Below are positions 1 to 8,918 of a DNA stretch of 64,000 bases, piece after piece (the first letter of the stretch is position 1; every line of letters starts with the position of its first letter). The notes beneath the pieces are model-generated. The model made no database searches. It worked only from the letters and a program-made list of their open reading frames with translations, and was not told the origin of the DNA. The position numbers and the translations under genes were made by a program. Source of the DNA: JBGQBN01 sp041494805 (GTDB lineage Bacteria > Acidobacteriota > Terriglobia > Terriglobales > Acidobacteriaceae); NCBI GenBank assembly GCA_041494805.1, contig JBGQBN010000014.1, forward strand, positions 17,408-81,407, read 5' to 3'.

Positions 1-1200
1 GATTCCGAACAGTGTGAGCGTGTTGATGGAGAACCCCAGCAGCTTGATGAAAGCAAAAGTTCCGATCAACGAAACCGGAATGGTCACCGCCGGAATGATC
101 GTGCTGCGCCAGTCCTCCAGAAAGATAAAGATCACCAGGATGACCAGCACGATGGCCTGGAGCAGCGTAATCAGAACGTCGCGAATCGATTCGCTGACCG
201 CGTCGGTGGTGTCGAAGGCATTTTCGTAAATCATTCCGGACGGGAAGCGCTTGGAAAGCCGCTCCAATTCCGCCAGTGCCAGTCGGTCCACGGCGATGGC
301 ATTGGCAGTAGAGAGCTGGGTGATGGCGATACCCACTGATTCATGGCCGTTGTAAATCAGTTCCGAGCCATAGTCCTCGGCCCCAAGCTCCGCCCGGCCA
401 ACGTCTTTGAGCCGTACCAGGGTGCCGTCCGCATTGGTCTTGACGATGATGTTCTCAAACTGTGCCGGCTCGCTTAGCCGTCCGATGGCGCGCACGCTGA
501 TCTGAAACTGCTGTCCCGCCTTGACGGGAGGCTGTCCTACTTGTCCTGCGGCGATCTCTACGTTTTGCTCCTGTAGTGCACTGACCACGTCGGTTGCGGT
601 GAGACCGCGGCTGGCCATGCGCACCGGATCGAGCCACAGCCGCATGGAGTACTTGCGTTCGCCAAAAATGAAAACGTCGGCCACCCCCGGCACCCGCTTC
701 AGCGTGTCTTTCACGTAGACATCTAGGTAATTGCTCATGAAGAGCGGGGTGTAGCGGTTGTCCGGGGAATACACGGCCGCCCCGAAAACAAAATCCTGCG
801 ACGACTTGGCAACCGTGATGCCGGTGGTCTTGACAGCGGCCGGCAGACGCCCCTGGGCTGTGTTCACGCGGTTCTGAATGTCCACGGCTGCCAGATCGGG
901 GTCACGGTCCAGGTCGAAGGTAGCGGTAATCGAACTGGTGCCGTCGTTCCCGCTGGTCGAGGTGATGTACTTCATCCCTTGCGCGCCGTTGATCTGCTGT
1001 TCGAGCGGAATGGTGACTGCCGACTCGACGGTTTGCGCACTGGCTCCCACGTACCCGCTGAAGACCGAGACCTGGGGTGGCGCCAAGTTGGGGAATTGCG
1101 CGACCGGCAAAGTAGGAATCACGGCCGCGCCCGCCAGAATGATCAGCAGGGCGCAGACGGTGGCGAATACCGGTCGCCGTATGAAGAAGTTAACGAACAT
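1..1200 (-). CDS. RND multidrug efflux permease, N-terminal 400 residues (3' end beyond window)
   Basis: The reading frame is open from an ATG at 1200 to the window edge, so it has no stop in view. It begins MFVNFFIRRPVFATVCALL, the cytoplasmic start and first membrane helix of AcrB/MexB-type proton-driven inner-membrane pumps. Pore-domain motifs follow (VESAVTIPLEQQINGAQGM, then TSTSGNDGTSSITATFDLD), then a second membrane block (LLQAIVLVILVIFLFLEDWRS). The usual length is about 1,050 residues, so roughly 40 percent is visible. It lies 88 bp downstream of the adaptor gene on the same strand, the normal adaptor-pump operon order. The exported substrate cannot be told from sequence. Confidence 0.93.
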   Translation of the reverse strand, partial: MFVNFFIRRPVFATVCALLIILAGAAVIPTLPVAQFPNLAPPQVSVFSGYVGASAQTVESAVTIPLEQQINGAQGMKYITSTSGNDGTSSITATFDLDRDPDLAAVDIQNRVNTAQGRLPAAVKTTGITVAKSSQDFVFGAAVYSPDNRYTPLFMSNYLDVYVKDTLKRVPGVADVFIFGERKYSMRLWLDPVRMASRGLTATDVVSALQEQNVEIAAGQVGQPPVKAGQQFQISVRAIGRLSEPAQFENIIVKTNADGTLVRLKDVGRAELGAEDYGSELIYNGHESVGIAITQLSTANAIAVDRLALAELERLSKRFPSGMIYENAFDTTDAVSESIRDVLITLLQAIVLVILVIFIFLEDWRSTIIPAVTIPVSLIGTFAFIKLLGFSINTLTLFGI

Positions 1201-1213
1201 GGAGAAGAAAGTG

Positions 1214-1284
1214 CCTAGTGGTGAGTGGCTAGTGGCTAGTTCTCAATTTTGAAACTAGCCACTGGCCACTCGTCACTAACTACT
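1214..1284. repeat. Intergenic inverted repeat, AGTGGCTAGTGG family (gene-less)
   Basis: The left arm at 1214-1240 carries repeated words of the type GTGGCTAGTGGCTAGT. The right arm at 1254-1280 is its imperfect reverse complement (ACTAGCCACTGGCCACT). A loop of about 13 nt separates them. The element almost fills the spacer between the RND adaptor and pump genes. The same words flank the four-helix-bundle gene near 12.6-13.1 kb and recur at 50.36 kb. There is no T-tract, so it is not a typical intrinsic terminator. Confidence 0.85.
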
Positions 1285-1288
1285 GAAC

Positions 1289-2419
1289 TTAGCTTTGCGG
1301 TACCACCGGCGCGCCATCCACCAGGAACTGTATGCCGGAGACAATCACTTTATCGCCCGGCTTGATGCCATCCAACACTACGTAATCGTTGCCCACCATG
1401 TCGCCCACGCGCAGTGGCCTCTGATGCGCAATCAGTTTGCCGTCTTTGTCCTCAGCAACAAACGCGAAGTACTGTCCTCCGACGCGCGACACCGCCAGCA
1501 CCGGAACCACCGGTCCCTGGCGCGTTCCCCATACCACGCGCGCCCGGATGAATTGGGCAGTCCGCAGCTGGTCGTTGTTATTGGCGATCTTTGCTTTCAC
1601 CAATACGCTCTGCGTGGTGTTGTCCACCTGCGGCGAGATGAAACTGATCCGGCTCTCCGCCATCACAGCTCCTGCGCTGTCCAAGATCTGTACCGGTATG
1701 TTCAGCCTGAGCTGGGATGCGCGCTCCACCGGAACATAGACGTACGCCTCCAGGCTGCCCGGCTTGTCCACCGTAGTCAGGACGGTGGTGTTGGTGACCC
1801 GGTCCCCCACGCGCACCGGAATGTCGCCTACGATGCCGCTGGTGACCGCCAGTACGCGATAGTATTGCAGCTGCACTTTCTCCTGGCGCACCTGTGCTTC
1901 CAGCGCTTGCAACTGGGCTTGCGCGGCATCCAACGCGGCTTTCGCCTGGTCCACATCTTGTTTGCTGACCACCCCGGCGGCGTAAAGGCCGCTGGCCCGT
2001 TCATACTGCTGCTTGGCCCACTCCAACTCGGCCCGCTTGGCGGCCCGCGTGTCCTCCTGGCTCTTCACCGTGGCCTGTTGCTTGGCGGGATCAATCTGCA
2101 TCAGCGGCCCGCCCGGCGACACGTGATCCCCGGAGTGAACGTAGATCTCAGTGATCTGCCCTTCCACCTGGGGCATGATGACGGCGGAGTCCCGCGACTT
2201 CAGCGTAGCCACATACTCGGTGGTGTCGCTGACTGCGACTGAGCGGGCCACCTCAATCTTGACCGAAGTCGGCGGAGGCCCCTGAGGCGAGTCGCCTTTG
2301 GCGGAACTCCCGCTGCAAGCGACACCCAGCGCCGCCAGCGCCAATACCGCCGCCAGCAGGGCCTTCGCGGCAATCTTCTGCGGCCTCAACCCACACCACC
2401 TGAGTTCCACTGATTTCAT
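1289..2419 (-). CDS. RND efflux periplasmic adaptor (membrane fusion lipoprotein)
   Basis: AcrA/MexA-family adaptor that links the inner-membrane pump to an outer-membrane channel. I place the start at 2419, preceded by AGGGTAAAGAG, not at the in-frame codon at 2455. This gives a lipoprotein signal with lipobox LGVAC (Cys35). Next come a biotinyl-lipoyl-like half motif (VEGQITEIYVHSGDHV), an alpha-hairpin rich in Lys, Glu, Ala and Gln (about residues 105-175), the second lipoyl half (SGIVGDIPVRVGDRV), and beta-barrel and membrane-proximal domains ending in GIKPGDKVIVSGIQFLVDG. At 376 residues it has normal length. It is the first gene of the two-gene operon with the pump. Confidence 0.93.
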   Translation of the reverse strand: MKSVELRWCGLRPQKIAAKALLAAVLALAALGVACSGSSAKGDSPQGPPPTSVKIEVARSVAVSDTTEYVATLKSRDSAVIMPQVEGQITEIYVHSGDHVSPGGPLMQIDPAKQQATVKSQEDTRAAKRAELEWAKQQYERASGLYAAGVVSKQDVDQAKAALDAAQAQLQALEAQVRQEKVQLQYYRVLAVTSGIVGDIPVRVGDRVTNTTVLTTVDKPGSLEAYVYVPVERASQLRLNIPVQILDSAGAVMAESRISFISPQVDNTTQSVLVKAKIANNNDQLRTAQFIRARVVWGTRQGPVVPVLAVSRVGGQYFAFVAEDKDGKLIAHQRPLRVGDMVGNDYVVLDGIKPGDKVIVSGIQFLVDGAPVVPQS

Positions 2420-2637
2420 TCTCTTTACCCTAACATGCGGCCTCTGAAGGACCAAGACTGGCCAAAGCGCGAAGCGCCCAGACTTGATACGCGATTAGAC
2501 ATTAGAAATAGATTCCTGGTTAGCATCCGGGGACTCGAAAAGAATGAGGAAGAAACCGCCTCTGTCCGTGTGGGGACGACCGACTTGCCCGTCCCCGCGG
2601 GCGTCAGCCCGCCAGCTCTGCTACATTTGTTCGAGCC

Positions 2638-3672
2638 ATGAAACCTGCCCGCAGCTTTGCCAGCGACAACAATGCCGGCATTCATCCTGAGGTCCTGAGG
2701 GCCATCTCCGCCGCGAATCAGGGTCATGTCGTCGGCTACGGGGACGACCCCTACACCCAGTCCGCTGTCCGCAAATTCAAGCAACACTTCGGGCCGGACA
2801 TTGATGTCTTCATGGTCTTCAACGGCACCGCGGCCAACTGCCTCAGCTTGGCGGCCCTCGGCGACTCCTACCACGCGGTGATTTGCAGCGAAGCCGCTCA
2901 CATCTATAACGACGAGTGTGGCGCCCCGGAAAAATTTACCGGCTGCAAACTCATACCCATTCCCACCACCGACGGCAGACTCACGGTCGAATCCGTCAGC
3001 CGCGCCTACCACGGCATTGGAGACCAGCATCACGTGCAGCCGCACGTGATCTCGATTACCCAGGCCACTGAAATGGGCACCGTCTACAAGCCCGCCGAAA
3101 TCAAAGCGCTTGTCCGCTTCGCACACAAGCGCGGCATGTTTCTCCACATGGACGGCGCCCGCATCGCCAACGCCGCCGCCAGCCTCGGGCAAACTTTGCG
3201 GCAGGCCACTCGCGACCTGGGCGTAGATGTCCTCTCTTTCGGGGGCACCAAGAATGGCGTGATGGGCGCCGAAGCCGTCGTCTTCTTCGACAAGGAACTC
3301 AGCCGGAATTTTCAGTACCTGCGGAAGCAGGGCATGCAACTCGCCTCCAAGATGCGCTTCATCTCGGTGCAGCTCGACACCCTGCTGGCCAACGACCTCT
3401 GGCTAAGAAGCGCGCAACACTCCAACCGCATGGCGCAACTACTACGCAAAGAATTGAGCAAGATCCCGCGAGTGAAGATTGTGTACAAAGTGGAGGCCAA
3501 CGGAGTGTTCGCTGAAATCCCGCACCCAGCGATTGCCAAACTGCTAAAGCGCTACTTCTTTTATGTGTGGAATGAAGAGGAGTCGGTGGTGCGGTGGATG
3601 TGCTCTTTCGATACCACCGTGGAAGATGTGAAAGACTTTGCGAGGTTTGTTTCCGAAACTGTGAAGGTCTAA
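2638..3672 (+). CDS. ltaE: Low-specificity threonine aldolase-type PLP enzyme
   Basis: Fold-type I PLP enzyme of the beta-eliminating lyase/threonine aldolase family, which cleaves L-threonine or L-allo-threonine to glycine and acetaldehyde. It shows the N-terminal SDNNAGIHPEVLRAI, the GYGDDPYT active-site segment, HMDGARIANAA with the PLP-contacting Asp and Arg, and the Schiff-base lysine in SFGGTKNG (Lys205). At 344 residues it has the family length. It is divergent from the RND operon across a 218-bp spacer, and the ribosome binding site is weak. Stereospecificity (L or L-allo) cannot be read from sequence. Confidence 0.9.
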   Translation: MKPARSFASDNNAGIHPEVLRAISAANQGHVVGYGDDPYTQSAVRKFKQHFGPDIDVFMVFNGTAANCLSLAALGDSYHAVICSEAAHIYNDECGAPEKFTGCKLIPIPTTDGRLTVESVSRAYHGIGDQHHVQPHVISITQATEMGTVYKPAEIKALVRFAHKRGMFLHMDGARIANAAASLGQTLRQATRDLGVDVLSFGGTKNGVMGAEAVVFFDKELSRNFQYLRKQGMQLASKMRFISVQLDTLLANDLWLRSAQHSNRMAQLLRKELSKIPRVKIVYKVEANGVFAEIPHPAIAKLLKRYFFYVWNEEESVVRWMCSFDTTVEDVKDFARFVSETVKV

Positions 3673-3776
3673 GTCGTCTGAGAGTTCACGGCAGTTGCGC
3701 TTGCTTTTTGAAAGATCTTCTACTAAAGTGACGCCCGTCCGCTACAGTGAGCGGCGTAGTCGGGCTAGGAGATGTC

Positions 3777-4427
3777 ATGGGTCGGAACTCGTTGTGGCTG
3801 GCAGTTGTTTGTGCGGCGACCCTCTTGCTACCTAGTTGCGGGCGCGACCAGCAGTTGGTTTCCATCGCCATCCAGCCCGGGACTGAGACTTTTGGGGCTT
3901 CAGACATTCCGGTGAGTGCGAATGCCGGGGCGACCGTTCAGTTGAGAGCACTGGGTTCCTATATCCATCCGCCAGTGACCAAGGACATTACGAACCAGGT
4001 TACTTGGAGCTCAAACACCCCAGACATGGTGACCGTCAGTTCCACGGGTCTAATAACCGCTACCGGTCTCGCTTGCGGAGGCACTCTCATTTCGGCAACC
4101 GTGACCACGAACGACACCTCATCCGGTGCGATCGTGACTGGAACTATGACCGCGAACGTCGTTTGTTTCACCGGCACGGGGCCGATTCTAACCGTCGACT
4201 TCGCGGGCAATGGTTCCGGGACCATCACGAGTTCGCCTGCCGGGCTTAGTTGCACTGCAAAATGCAGCACGACTTTTGTATCGGGTACGACGATTGCCTT
4301 GACGGCCGTGCCTAACGGGACGTTCGGAGGTTGGACCGGCTGTGACGCGGTATCTGGCTCCTCTGGGCAGGTTTGTACTGTAATCAATCTGACCAGCGAC
4401 CGCACTCTTACGGTGAAGTTCAACTAG
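3777..4427 (+). CDS. Secreted lipoprotein with BIG2-like and C-terminal bacterial repeat domain
   Basis: I choose the ATG at 3777 because AGGAG lies at 3767-3771; the upstream in-frame codon at 3747 lacks such a site. The signal peptide ends in the lipobox LLPSC (Cys21), so the protein should be lipid-anchored. Residues ~30-130 resemble a bacterial Ig-like (BIG2) domain (ITNQVTWSSNTPDMVTVSS, then GLITATG). Residues ~140-216 match the GSGTITSSPAGLSC...FGGWTGCD pattern of cell-surface repeat domains, with paired cysteines. The precise role is unknown; an adhesive or structural surface role is inferred from domain type only. Confidence 0.8.
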   Translation: MGRNSLWLAVVCAATLLLPSCGRDQQLVSIAIQPGTETFGASDIPVSANAGATVQLRALGSYIHPPVTKDITNQVTWSSNTPDMVTVSSTGLITATGLACGGTLISATVTTNDTSSGAIVTGTMTANVVCFTGTGPILTVDFAGNGSGTITSSPAGLSCTAKCSTTFVSGTTIALTAVPNGTFGGWTGCDAVSGSSGQVCTVINLTSDRTLTVKFN

Positions 4428-4462
4428 AGTTGGGCTACCGGGAGCGCTTCAGCCGCTCCGGA

Positions 4463-4642
4463 TTAGACTTCGTCCAGCATTTTCCCGAGCGTCGGTTTGT
4501 ACTTCTCCCTCTTCTTTTTTTTCTTACGGTCAGGCACCACCCGCGAAACAGGAGGCGCACCGATCCGATCTCGTGCCATCTCCTTCACCGCCTGCACCAC
4601 GCTAAACCGCTTCAACTTTTTCTTCTTTTTCGCCACGCACAT
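4463..4642 (-). CDS. Small lysine-rich basic protein (59 aa), hypothetical
   Basis: A short frame from ATG 4642 encodes MCVAKKKKKLKRF, then VVQAVKEMARDRIGAPP, a second Lys run (DRKKKKKREKYKPT) and the tail LGKMLDEV. The alternation of two lysine blocks with a coherent helical middle looks like a real small basic protein, possibly nucleic-acid binding. I recognise no named family. The start codon could instead be the GTG two codons later. It is divergent from the zinc-ribbon gene at 4679 with a 36-bp spacer. The longer frame extending to 4861 overlaps that gene and is not credible. Confidence 0.45.
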   Translation of the reverse strand: MCVAKKKKKLKRFSVVQAVKEMARDRIGAPPVSRVVPDRKKKKKREKYKPTLGKMLDEV

Positions 4643-4678
4643 ATCTTGCCATAGCTTGTCCGCGGCAAAGCTGCAATA

Positions 4679-5014
4679 ATGAACACTATAACTGGCAGTT
4701 CTGGGCTGGCAAGTGATGTTCAACGACTGACGATTCCCATGGAAGAACGCGAATTCTTCGACGAGCGGCCCGAAAAGAAGATGTCCACGCTGAACTGTCC
4801 TCATTGCCACCAGCCCGCCGAGTACGAAGTCAGCTGGATTGTACGCACCAAGAAGCGGCAACTCGTCGGCCGAGCCGATGAGCGCGACCGCGCCCGCTTT
4901 GCCAAAGCCCGCTCCTACATGCTCCGCAAAGACGACATGATGGCCTGCAAGAACATGCGCTGCCGCAAGCGTTTTGAGATCTCCGGGGTACAGTCGGTTG
5001 TTTTCACGGAGTAG
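4679..5014 (+). CDS. Small zinc-ribbon-like hypothetical protein
   Basis: A 111-residue frame containing CPHCH (two Cys spaced by two) and, 50 residues later, CKNMRC, which together could form a four-cysteine zinc site. Between them is a charged helix (GRADERDRARFAKARSYML). No enzyme domain is recognisable. In-frame ATGs at 4739 and 4781 are alternative starts; the last has a purine-rich AAAAGAAG upstream and begins right before the first Cys pair, so the true protein may be only 77 residues. Function unknown. Confidence 0.55.
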   Translation: MNTITGSSGLASDVQRLTIPMEEREFFDERPEKKMSTLNCPHCHQPAEYEVSWIVRTKKRQLVGRADERDRARFAKARSYMLRKDDMMACKNMRCRKRFEISGVQSVVFTE

Positions 5015-5114
5015 ACGGCCCTTGATGTAGATCCGAGTTTCCTCCCTTCCACACTACTCATTTATACTTGCCAGTTTCCCCAGTTGACCGAAACGAGGCC
5101 GGTAAGGAGTTCTC

Positions 5115-5885
5115 TTGAAGATCCTGGTCTGCATGAAGCAAGTGCCGCAGAAAGACGCACCCCTCAAACTGAACGAAACCGGCGCCTGGATTCGCGAAGA
5201 CGTTTCCTACGAAGTCAACGAGCCCGACGCCTACGCGCTCGAAGAGGCTCTTCGCCAAAAAGAGAAACATGGCGGAGAAGTAGTCGTGATCACGTCCGGT
5301 CCGGCCCGTGCGCAGCAGGTATTGCGCGAAGCTCTGGCCAAGGGCGCCGACCGCGCCATCCACCTCGAAGACAACGCCTTCGTCGGCTTCGATGCCCTGA
5401 ACACCGCCCGAGCCTTCGCTGCCGCTATTAAAGATGACAAGTTCGATCTTATTTTCACCGGCCTGCAGTCGGACGACTATGGCTACGCCCAAACTGGCGT
5501 GGTTCTAGCGGAACTGCTGGGCTGGCCGCACGCCACCATCATCATGCAGATCGAAAAGACTGACTCCGGCATCCGGGTGAAGCGCGAACTCGAGGCTGGC
5601 TACTTCCAGTTCGTGGACATGCCGCTGCCCGCGCTGCTCACCATCCAGTCGGGCATCAACAAGCTGCGCTACGCTACGCTGATCGGCATCAAGCAGGCCA
5701 AGAACAAGCCTCTGCGTAAGGTCACGCTGGCGGAAGTGCAGTCGGCGGTTGGCGCAAATCTGCAGGAGATCGAACGGCTCTACGTGCCGCAGAAGACCAA
5801 GAACACCGAATTTCTGGAAGGCCCGCCAGCAGAAGTAGCGAAGAAGCTGGTGGAAAAATTGAGAAACGAAGTGCGGGTGCTGTAG
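5115..5885 (+). CDS. etfB: Electron transfer flavoprotein, beta subunit
   Basis: Small subunit of the ETF heterodimer, which takes electrons from acyl-CoA and other flavin dehydrogenases. The start is TTG at 5115, supported by AAGGAG at 5104-5109 with a 5-nt spacer. It shows the family start MKILVCMKQVP, the EVNEPDAYALEEALR segment and the AMP/FAD-domain motif FDLIFTGLQSDDYGYAQTG. Length (256) is typical. It is first of the cluster etfB-etfA-ETF:QO, whose joint presence indicates a route from beta-oxidation-type dehydrogenases to the quinone pool. Confidence 0.95.
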   Translation: MKILVCMKQVPQKDAPLKLNETGAWIREDVSYEVNEPDAYALEEALRQKEKHGGEVVVITSGPARAQQVLREALAKGADRAIHLEDNAFVGFDALNTARAFAAAIKDDKFDLIFTGLQSDDYGYAQTGVVLAELLGWPHATIIMQIEKTDSGIRVKRELEAGYFQFVDMPLPALLTIQSGINKLRYATLIGIKQAKNKPLRKVTLAEVQSAVGANLQEIERLYVPQKTKNTEFLEGPPAEVAKKLVEKLRNEVRVL

Positions 5886-5896
5886 CAGTACAAATC

Positions 5897-5921
5897 ACGT
5901 AGGGACAGCCGCCCTCGGCTG
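5897..5921 (+). repeat. Dispersed REP-like 25-mer, copy 1
   Basis: The 25-nt segment beginning ACGTAGGGACAGCCGCC contains a small palindrome (CAGCCG-CCCT-CGGCTG). A near-identical copy lies in reverse complement at 61790-61814. Both are intergenic. Immediately downstream (5929-5944) are TTAGC-family-like words AGAGCTAGAAGCTAGAAGG, which may also supply the etfA ribosome binding site. Confidence 0.6.
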
Positions 5922-5956
5922 GCAAAGAGCTAGAAGCTAGAAGGTAAGTTGCATTT

Positions 5957-6952
5957 ATGCCTGACACAATCCTGGTCATCGTCGAACAACGCGAAGGCAA
6001 ACTGAACCGCGTCTCCTGGGAGTCGCTCACGGCCGGGCAGGCCCTCGCTGCCGAGATGGGCTGGACGCTCGAGGCCGCCGTGGTTGGGAGCGGCGTCACA
6101 AACTTCGCCAGCGAAATCGCGGCCAAGAAAGTCGTGAAGGTCTACGCTGTCGACTCGCCCCAGCTCGAGCCTTACACTCCGGACGCGTTCGCCGCCGGGC
6201 TCAAACAATTCATCATGGCCAAGCAACCCAAGCTGGTGCTCATGCCGCACACCTACCAGGTGCGCGACTTCGTCCCCAAGTTGGCCACTGCCATGGGCCG
6301 TACGGCGATCAGCGATTGCATCGGCTACAAGAAGGAGGGCGAGAAGCTGCTCTTTACCCGTCAGATGTTCCAGGGCAAGCTGGCCGCTGATGTCAGCTTC
6401 ACCTGCGATGCACCCTGGTTCGTTACCTTCCAGAACGGAGCGTTCCGCGGGGACAAAGTCGAAGCTGGTGCAGCCGCTGCTCCAATCGAGACCGTGAAGG
6501 TCGATATCGCGAACAACGTCATCCGTAACAAGCCGCAGGAAGTCTTCAAGGAAGCGAAGCAAGCGGTAGACCTCACGCAGGCGGAAATTATTGTTTCGGT
6601 CGGCCGCGGGATTAAAGAGCAGAAGAACATCGAGCTGGCCAAGCAGCTGGCCGAAGCTCTCGGCGGTGAACTCGCAGCTTCACGTCCCATCTGCGACTCC
6701 GGCTGGCTCCCCATGGACCGCCAGATCGGATCTTCAGGGCAGACAGTCGCGCCCAAGCTGTATCTGGCGCTCGGCATCAGCGGCGCCATTCAGCACATTG
6801 TCGGGATGAAGGGCGCGCGGACCATTATCGCCATCAACAAAGATTCCGAGGCCCCGATTTTCGAGATTGCCGACTATGCCGTGGTGGGGAATCTATTCGA
6901 CATCGTGCCGCCGTTGATCGAAGAAGTGAAGAAGGCAAAAACAGGAGCGTAA
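5957..6952 (+). CDS. etfA: Electron transfer flavoprotein, alpha subunit
   Basis: FAD-binding subunit of ETF. The N-terminal domain starts MPDTILVIVEQREGKLNRVS. The C-terminal FAD domain carries VSVGRGIKEQKNIELA, then ASRPICDSGWLPMDRQIG with the FAD-contacting Arg, SGQTVAPKLYLALGISGAI and IAINKDSEAPIFEIADY, all diagnostic. The 331-residue length is normal. The 71-bp spacer after etfB holds the REP-like 25-mer. A purine stretch AGAAGG lies 12 nt before the ATG, which is rather far for a ribosome binding site. Confidence 0.95.
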   Translation: MPDTILVIVEQREGKLNRVSWESLTAGQALAAEMGWTLEAAVVGSGVTNFASEIAAKKVVKVYAVDSPQLEPYTPDAFAAGLKQFIMAKQPKLVLMPHTYQVRDFVPKLATAMGRTAISDCIGYKKEGEKLLFTRQMFQGKLAADVSFTCDAPWFVTFQNGAFRGDKVEAGAAAAPIETVKVDIANNVIRNKPQEVFKEAKQAVDLTQAEIIVSVGRGIKEQKNIELAKQLAEALGGELAASRPICDSGWLPMDRQIGSSGQTVAPKLYLALGISGAIQHIVGMKGARTIIAINKDSEAPIFEIADYAVVGNLFDIVPPLIEEVKKAKTGA

Positions 6953-6956
6953 AATC

Positions 6957-7025
6957 AGCCACGGATTAACACGGATCAATTGGTTGAATTGAATTATCCG
7001 TGGAAATCCGCGTAAATCCGCGGCC
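6957..7025. repeat. Inverted repeat, ACGGATT family
   Basis: The left arm at 6958-6979 (GCCACGGATTAACACGGATC) and the right arm at 6998-7025 (CCGTGGAAATCCGCGTAAAT and following bases) are imperfect reverse complements around an AT-rich loop. The element fills the spacer between etfA and the ETF:quinone oxidoreductase gene. Its right end is 11 nt before the ATG I prefer for that gene. The same family occurs at 8777 and 45695. Confidence 0.8.
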
Positions 7026-7035
7026 TGGTTTTCTT

Positions 7036-8751
7036 ATGCTGATTTTCCGCAAACCTCTCGAAGGCATAGACCGCCCGCAAATGCCCGCCGACGTCGTCAT
7101 CGTCGGCGGCGGGCCCGCTGGAATGGCCTGCGCTCTGCGCCTCTCACAGCTCATCGACCAGCACAATGCCCAACATTCTGACTCCCAGCTCAGCAAAGAA
7201 AACATCTACGTCCTGGAGAAAGCCCGCGAAATCGGCCAGCACTGCCTATCCGGCGCTCTTCTCGATCCACGCTCCATGCGCGAGTTGCTTCCCGGTTTCG
7301 AAAAAGAAGCCCCGCTCGACGCTGAAGTGACCAAAGAAGCTGTCTACTTCCTCACCGAGAAGAGCAAGCTGAAATTTCCTATTACGCCGCCGCCACTGCG
7401 CGATCACGGCAACTACGTCATCTCGCTCAATCGTTTCGTGAAGTGGCTGGGCAGCAAGGTCGAGGAGACCGGCATCACCATCTTCACCGGGTTTGCCGGA
7501 TCAGAGCTACTTTTCGACGGCGACCGCGTCACCGGCGTTCGCACCGACGACAAGGGCGTGGACAAGCAGAACCAGCCCAAATCCAACTTCGAGCCCGGCT
7601 ATGACCTGCAGGCCAAAGTCGTCATCCTCGCGGAAGGCACGCGCGGCTCGCTCACGAAGCAGCTAATCGCGAAGTTCGATCTCACGAAAGGCTGCAACCC
7701 GCAAACTTACGGCCAGGGCATAAAGGAATTGTGGGAAGTTCCCTCCGGACGCATCGCGCCGGGCGAAGTCATCTACACCATGGGCTGGCCGCTGACCACG
7801 AAGGAATACGGCGGCGCCTGGATCTACGGTGGAAAGGACAACATCGTCTCGCTAGGCTTCGTCACCGGCCTCGATTATCCCGATCCGCGTCTGGATCCCC
7901 AACGCGTGCTGCAGGATTTCAAACAGCATTCTTTCGTCGCCAAGCTGCTCGAAGGCGGCAAGATGATCCGCTACGGAGCGAAGGCGCTGCCTTACGGCGG
8001 CTGGTGGGCCATTCCGCCGGTTGCGGGCAACGGCTGGATGATTCTCGGCGACTCGGCCGGCTTCCTCAATGCGCAGCGGCTCAAGGGCATCCACCTCGCC
8101 ATTAAGAGCGGCATGCTTGCCGCCGAGACCGCATTCGAGGCGCTGAAGAAAGGCGATTCCTCTGCTGCAACGCTCGGCCAGTTCCAGGAAAAAGTCGAAT
8201 CCAGCTGGATCAAAGATGAACTCTGGAAAGTCCGCAACTTCCATCAGGGCTTCGAGCATGGATTCTGGGCCGGCATGTTCCACGCCGGATTGCAACAGTT
8301 CACCGGCGGACGCGGCCTGCGCAGCCGCTATTCCGGCAAAGCCGGTTACGAGCACATGAAGAAGCTGGCCGAACTCCCCGCTGACGGAGGCAATGAAGCC
8401 CACCTGCTCGGCCCCGCGAAGGGTGACGGCAGGCTCACCTTCGACAAGCTCACCGATCTCTATCACTCCGGCACCAAGCACGAAGAAGACCAGCCCGCGC
8501 ACCTCGTCATTCATGACACCGATGTCTGCAACAACCGTTGCATCAAAGAGTTCGGCAACCCCTGCCAGAATTTCTGTCCGGCCAATGTTTACGAGATGGT
8601 CGAGGACACCTCCCAACCCAACGGTAAGCACATCAGTCTGAACCCGTCGAACTGCGTCCACTGCAAGACATGCGACATCGCCGACCCGTACCAGATCATT
8701 ACCTGGGTGCCGCCGGAAGGCGGTGGCGGGCCGAATTACGACGGGATGTGA
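7036..8751 (+). CDS. Electron transfer flavoprotein-ubiquinone oxidoreductase
   Basis: Membrane-associated ETF dehydrogenase that oxidises reduced ETF and reduces quinone. An FAD-binding Rossmann motif follows the start (DVVIVGGGPAGMACALRL). The family segment KAREIGQHCLSGALLDPRSM is present. The C-terminal ferredoxin-like domain has the 4Fe-4S cysteines in CNNRCIKEFGNPCQNFCPA and NCVHCKTCDIADPYQIITW and ends in the typical GGGGPNY. I choose ATG 7036 (571 residues); a GTG at 7000 lies inside the inverted repeat and would add 12 residues encoded by repeat DNA. Confidence 0.94.
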   Translation: MLIFRKPLEGIDRPQMPADVVIVGGGPAGMACALRLSQLIDQHNAQHSDSQLSKENIYVLEKAREIGQHCLSGALLDPRSMRELLPGFEKEAPLDAEVTKEAVYFLTEKSKLKFPITPPPLRDHGNYVISLNRFVKWLGSKVEETGITIFTGFAGSELLFDGDRVTGVRTDDKGVDKQNQPKSNFEPGYDLQAKVVILAEGTRGSLTKQLIAKFDLTKGCNPQTYGQGIKELWEVPSGRIAPGEVIYTMGWPLTTKEYGGAWIYGGKDNIVSLGFVTGLDYPDPRLDPQRVLQDFKQHSFVAKLLEGGKMIRYGAKALPYGGWWAIPPVAGNGWMILGDSAGFLNAQRLKGIHLAIKSGMLAAETAFEALKKGDSSAATLGQFQEKVESSWIKDELWKVRNFHQGFEHGFWAGMFHAGLQQFTGGRGLRSRYSGKAGYEHMKKLAELPADGGNEAHLLGPAKGDGRLTFDKLTDLYHSGTKHEEDQPAHLVIHDTDVCNNRCIKEFGNPCQNFCPANVYEMVEDTSQPNGKHISLNPSNCVHCKTCDIADPYQIITWVPPEGGGGPNYDGM

Positions 8752-8776
8752 CGGCCCCCCACAAACCCAACTTCTT

Positions 8777-8836
8777 TGCCACGGATCTGCGCGGATTCCC
8801 ACGGATCACTCATCCTCATTCCCAAAATCCGCGGCT
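8777..8836. repeat. Degenerate inverted repeat, ACGGATT family
   Basis: GCCACGGATCTGCGCGGATT followed by CCCACGGATCA forms a two-word left arm. Only a short AAATCCGCGGC at 8825-8836 remains of a right arm. It lies just downstream of the ETF:QO stop codon. It resembles the better-preserved elements at 6957 and 45695. Confidence 0.6.
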
Positions 8837-8918
8837 CTGAAGGATTCTGCTATTGAGTGTCGCAGTTTAGAATCAAATCCCGTTGTAAACCTGATCACAG
8901 ACGAGGAACTCAGCAAGG

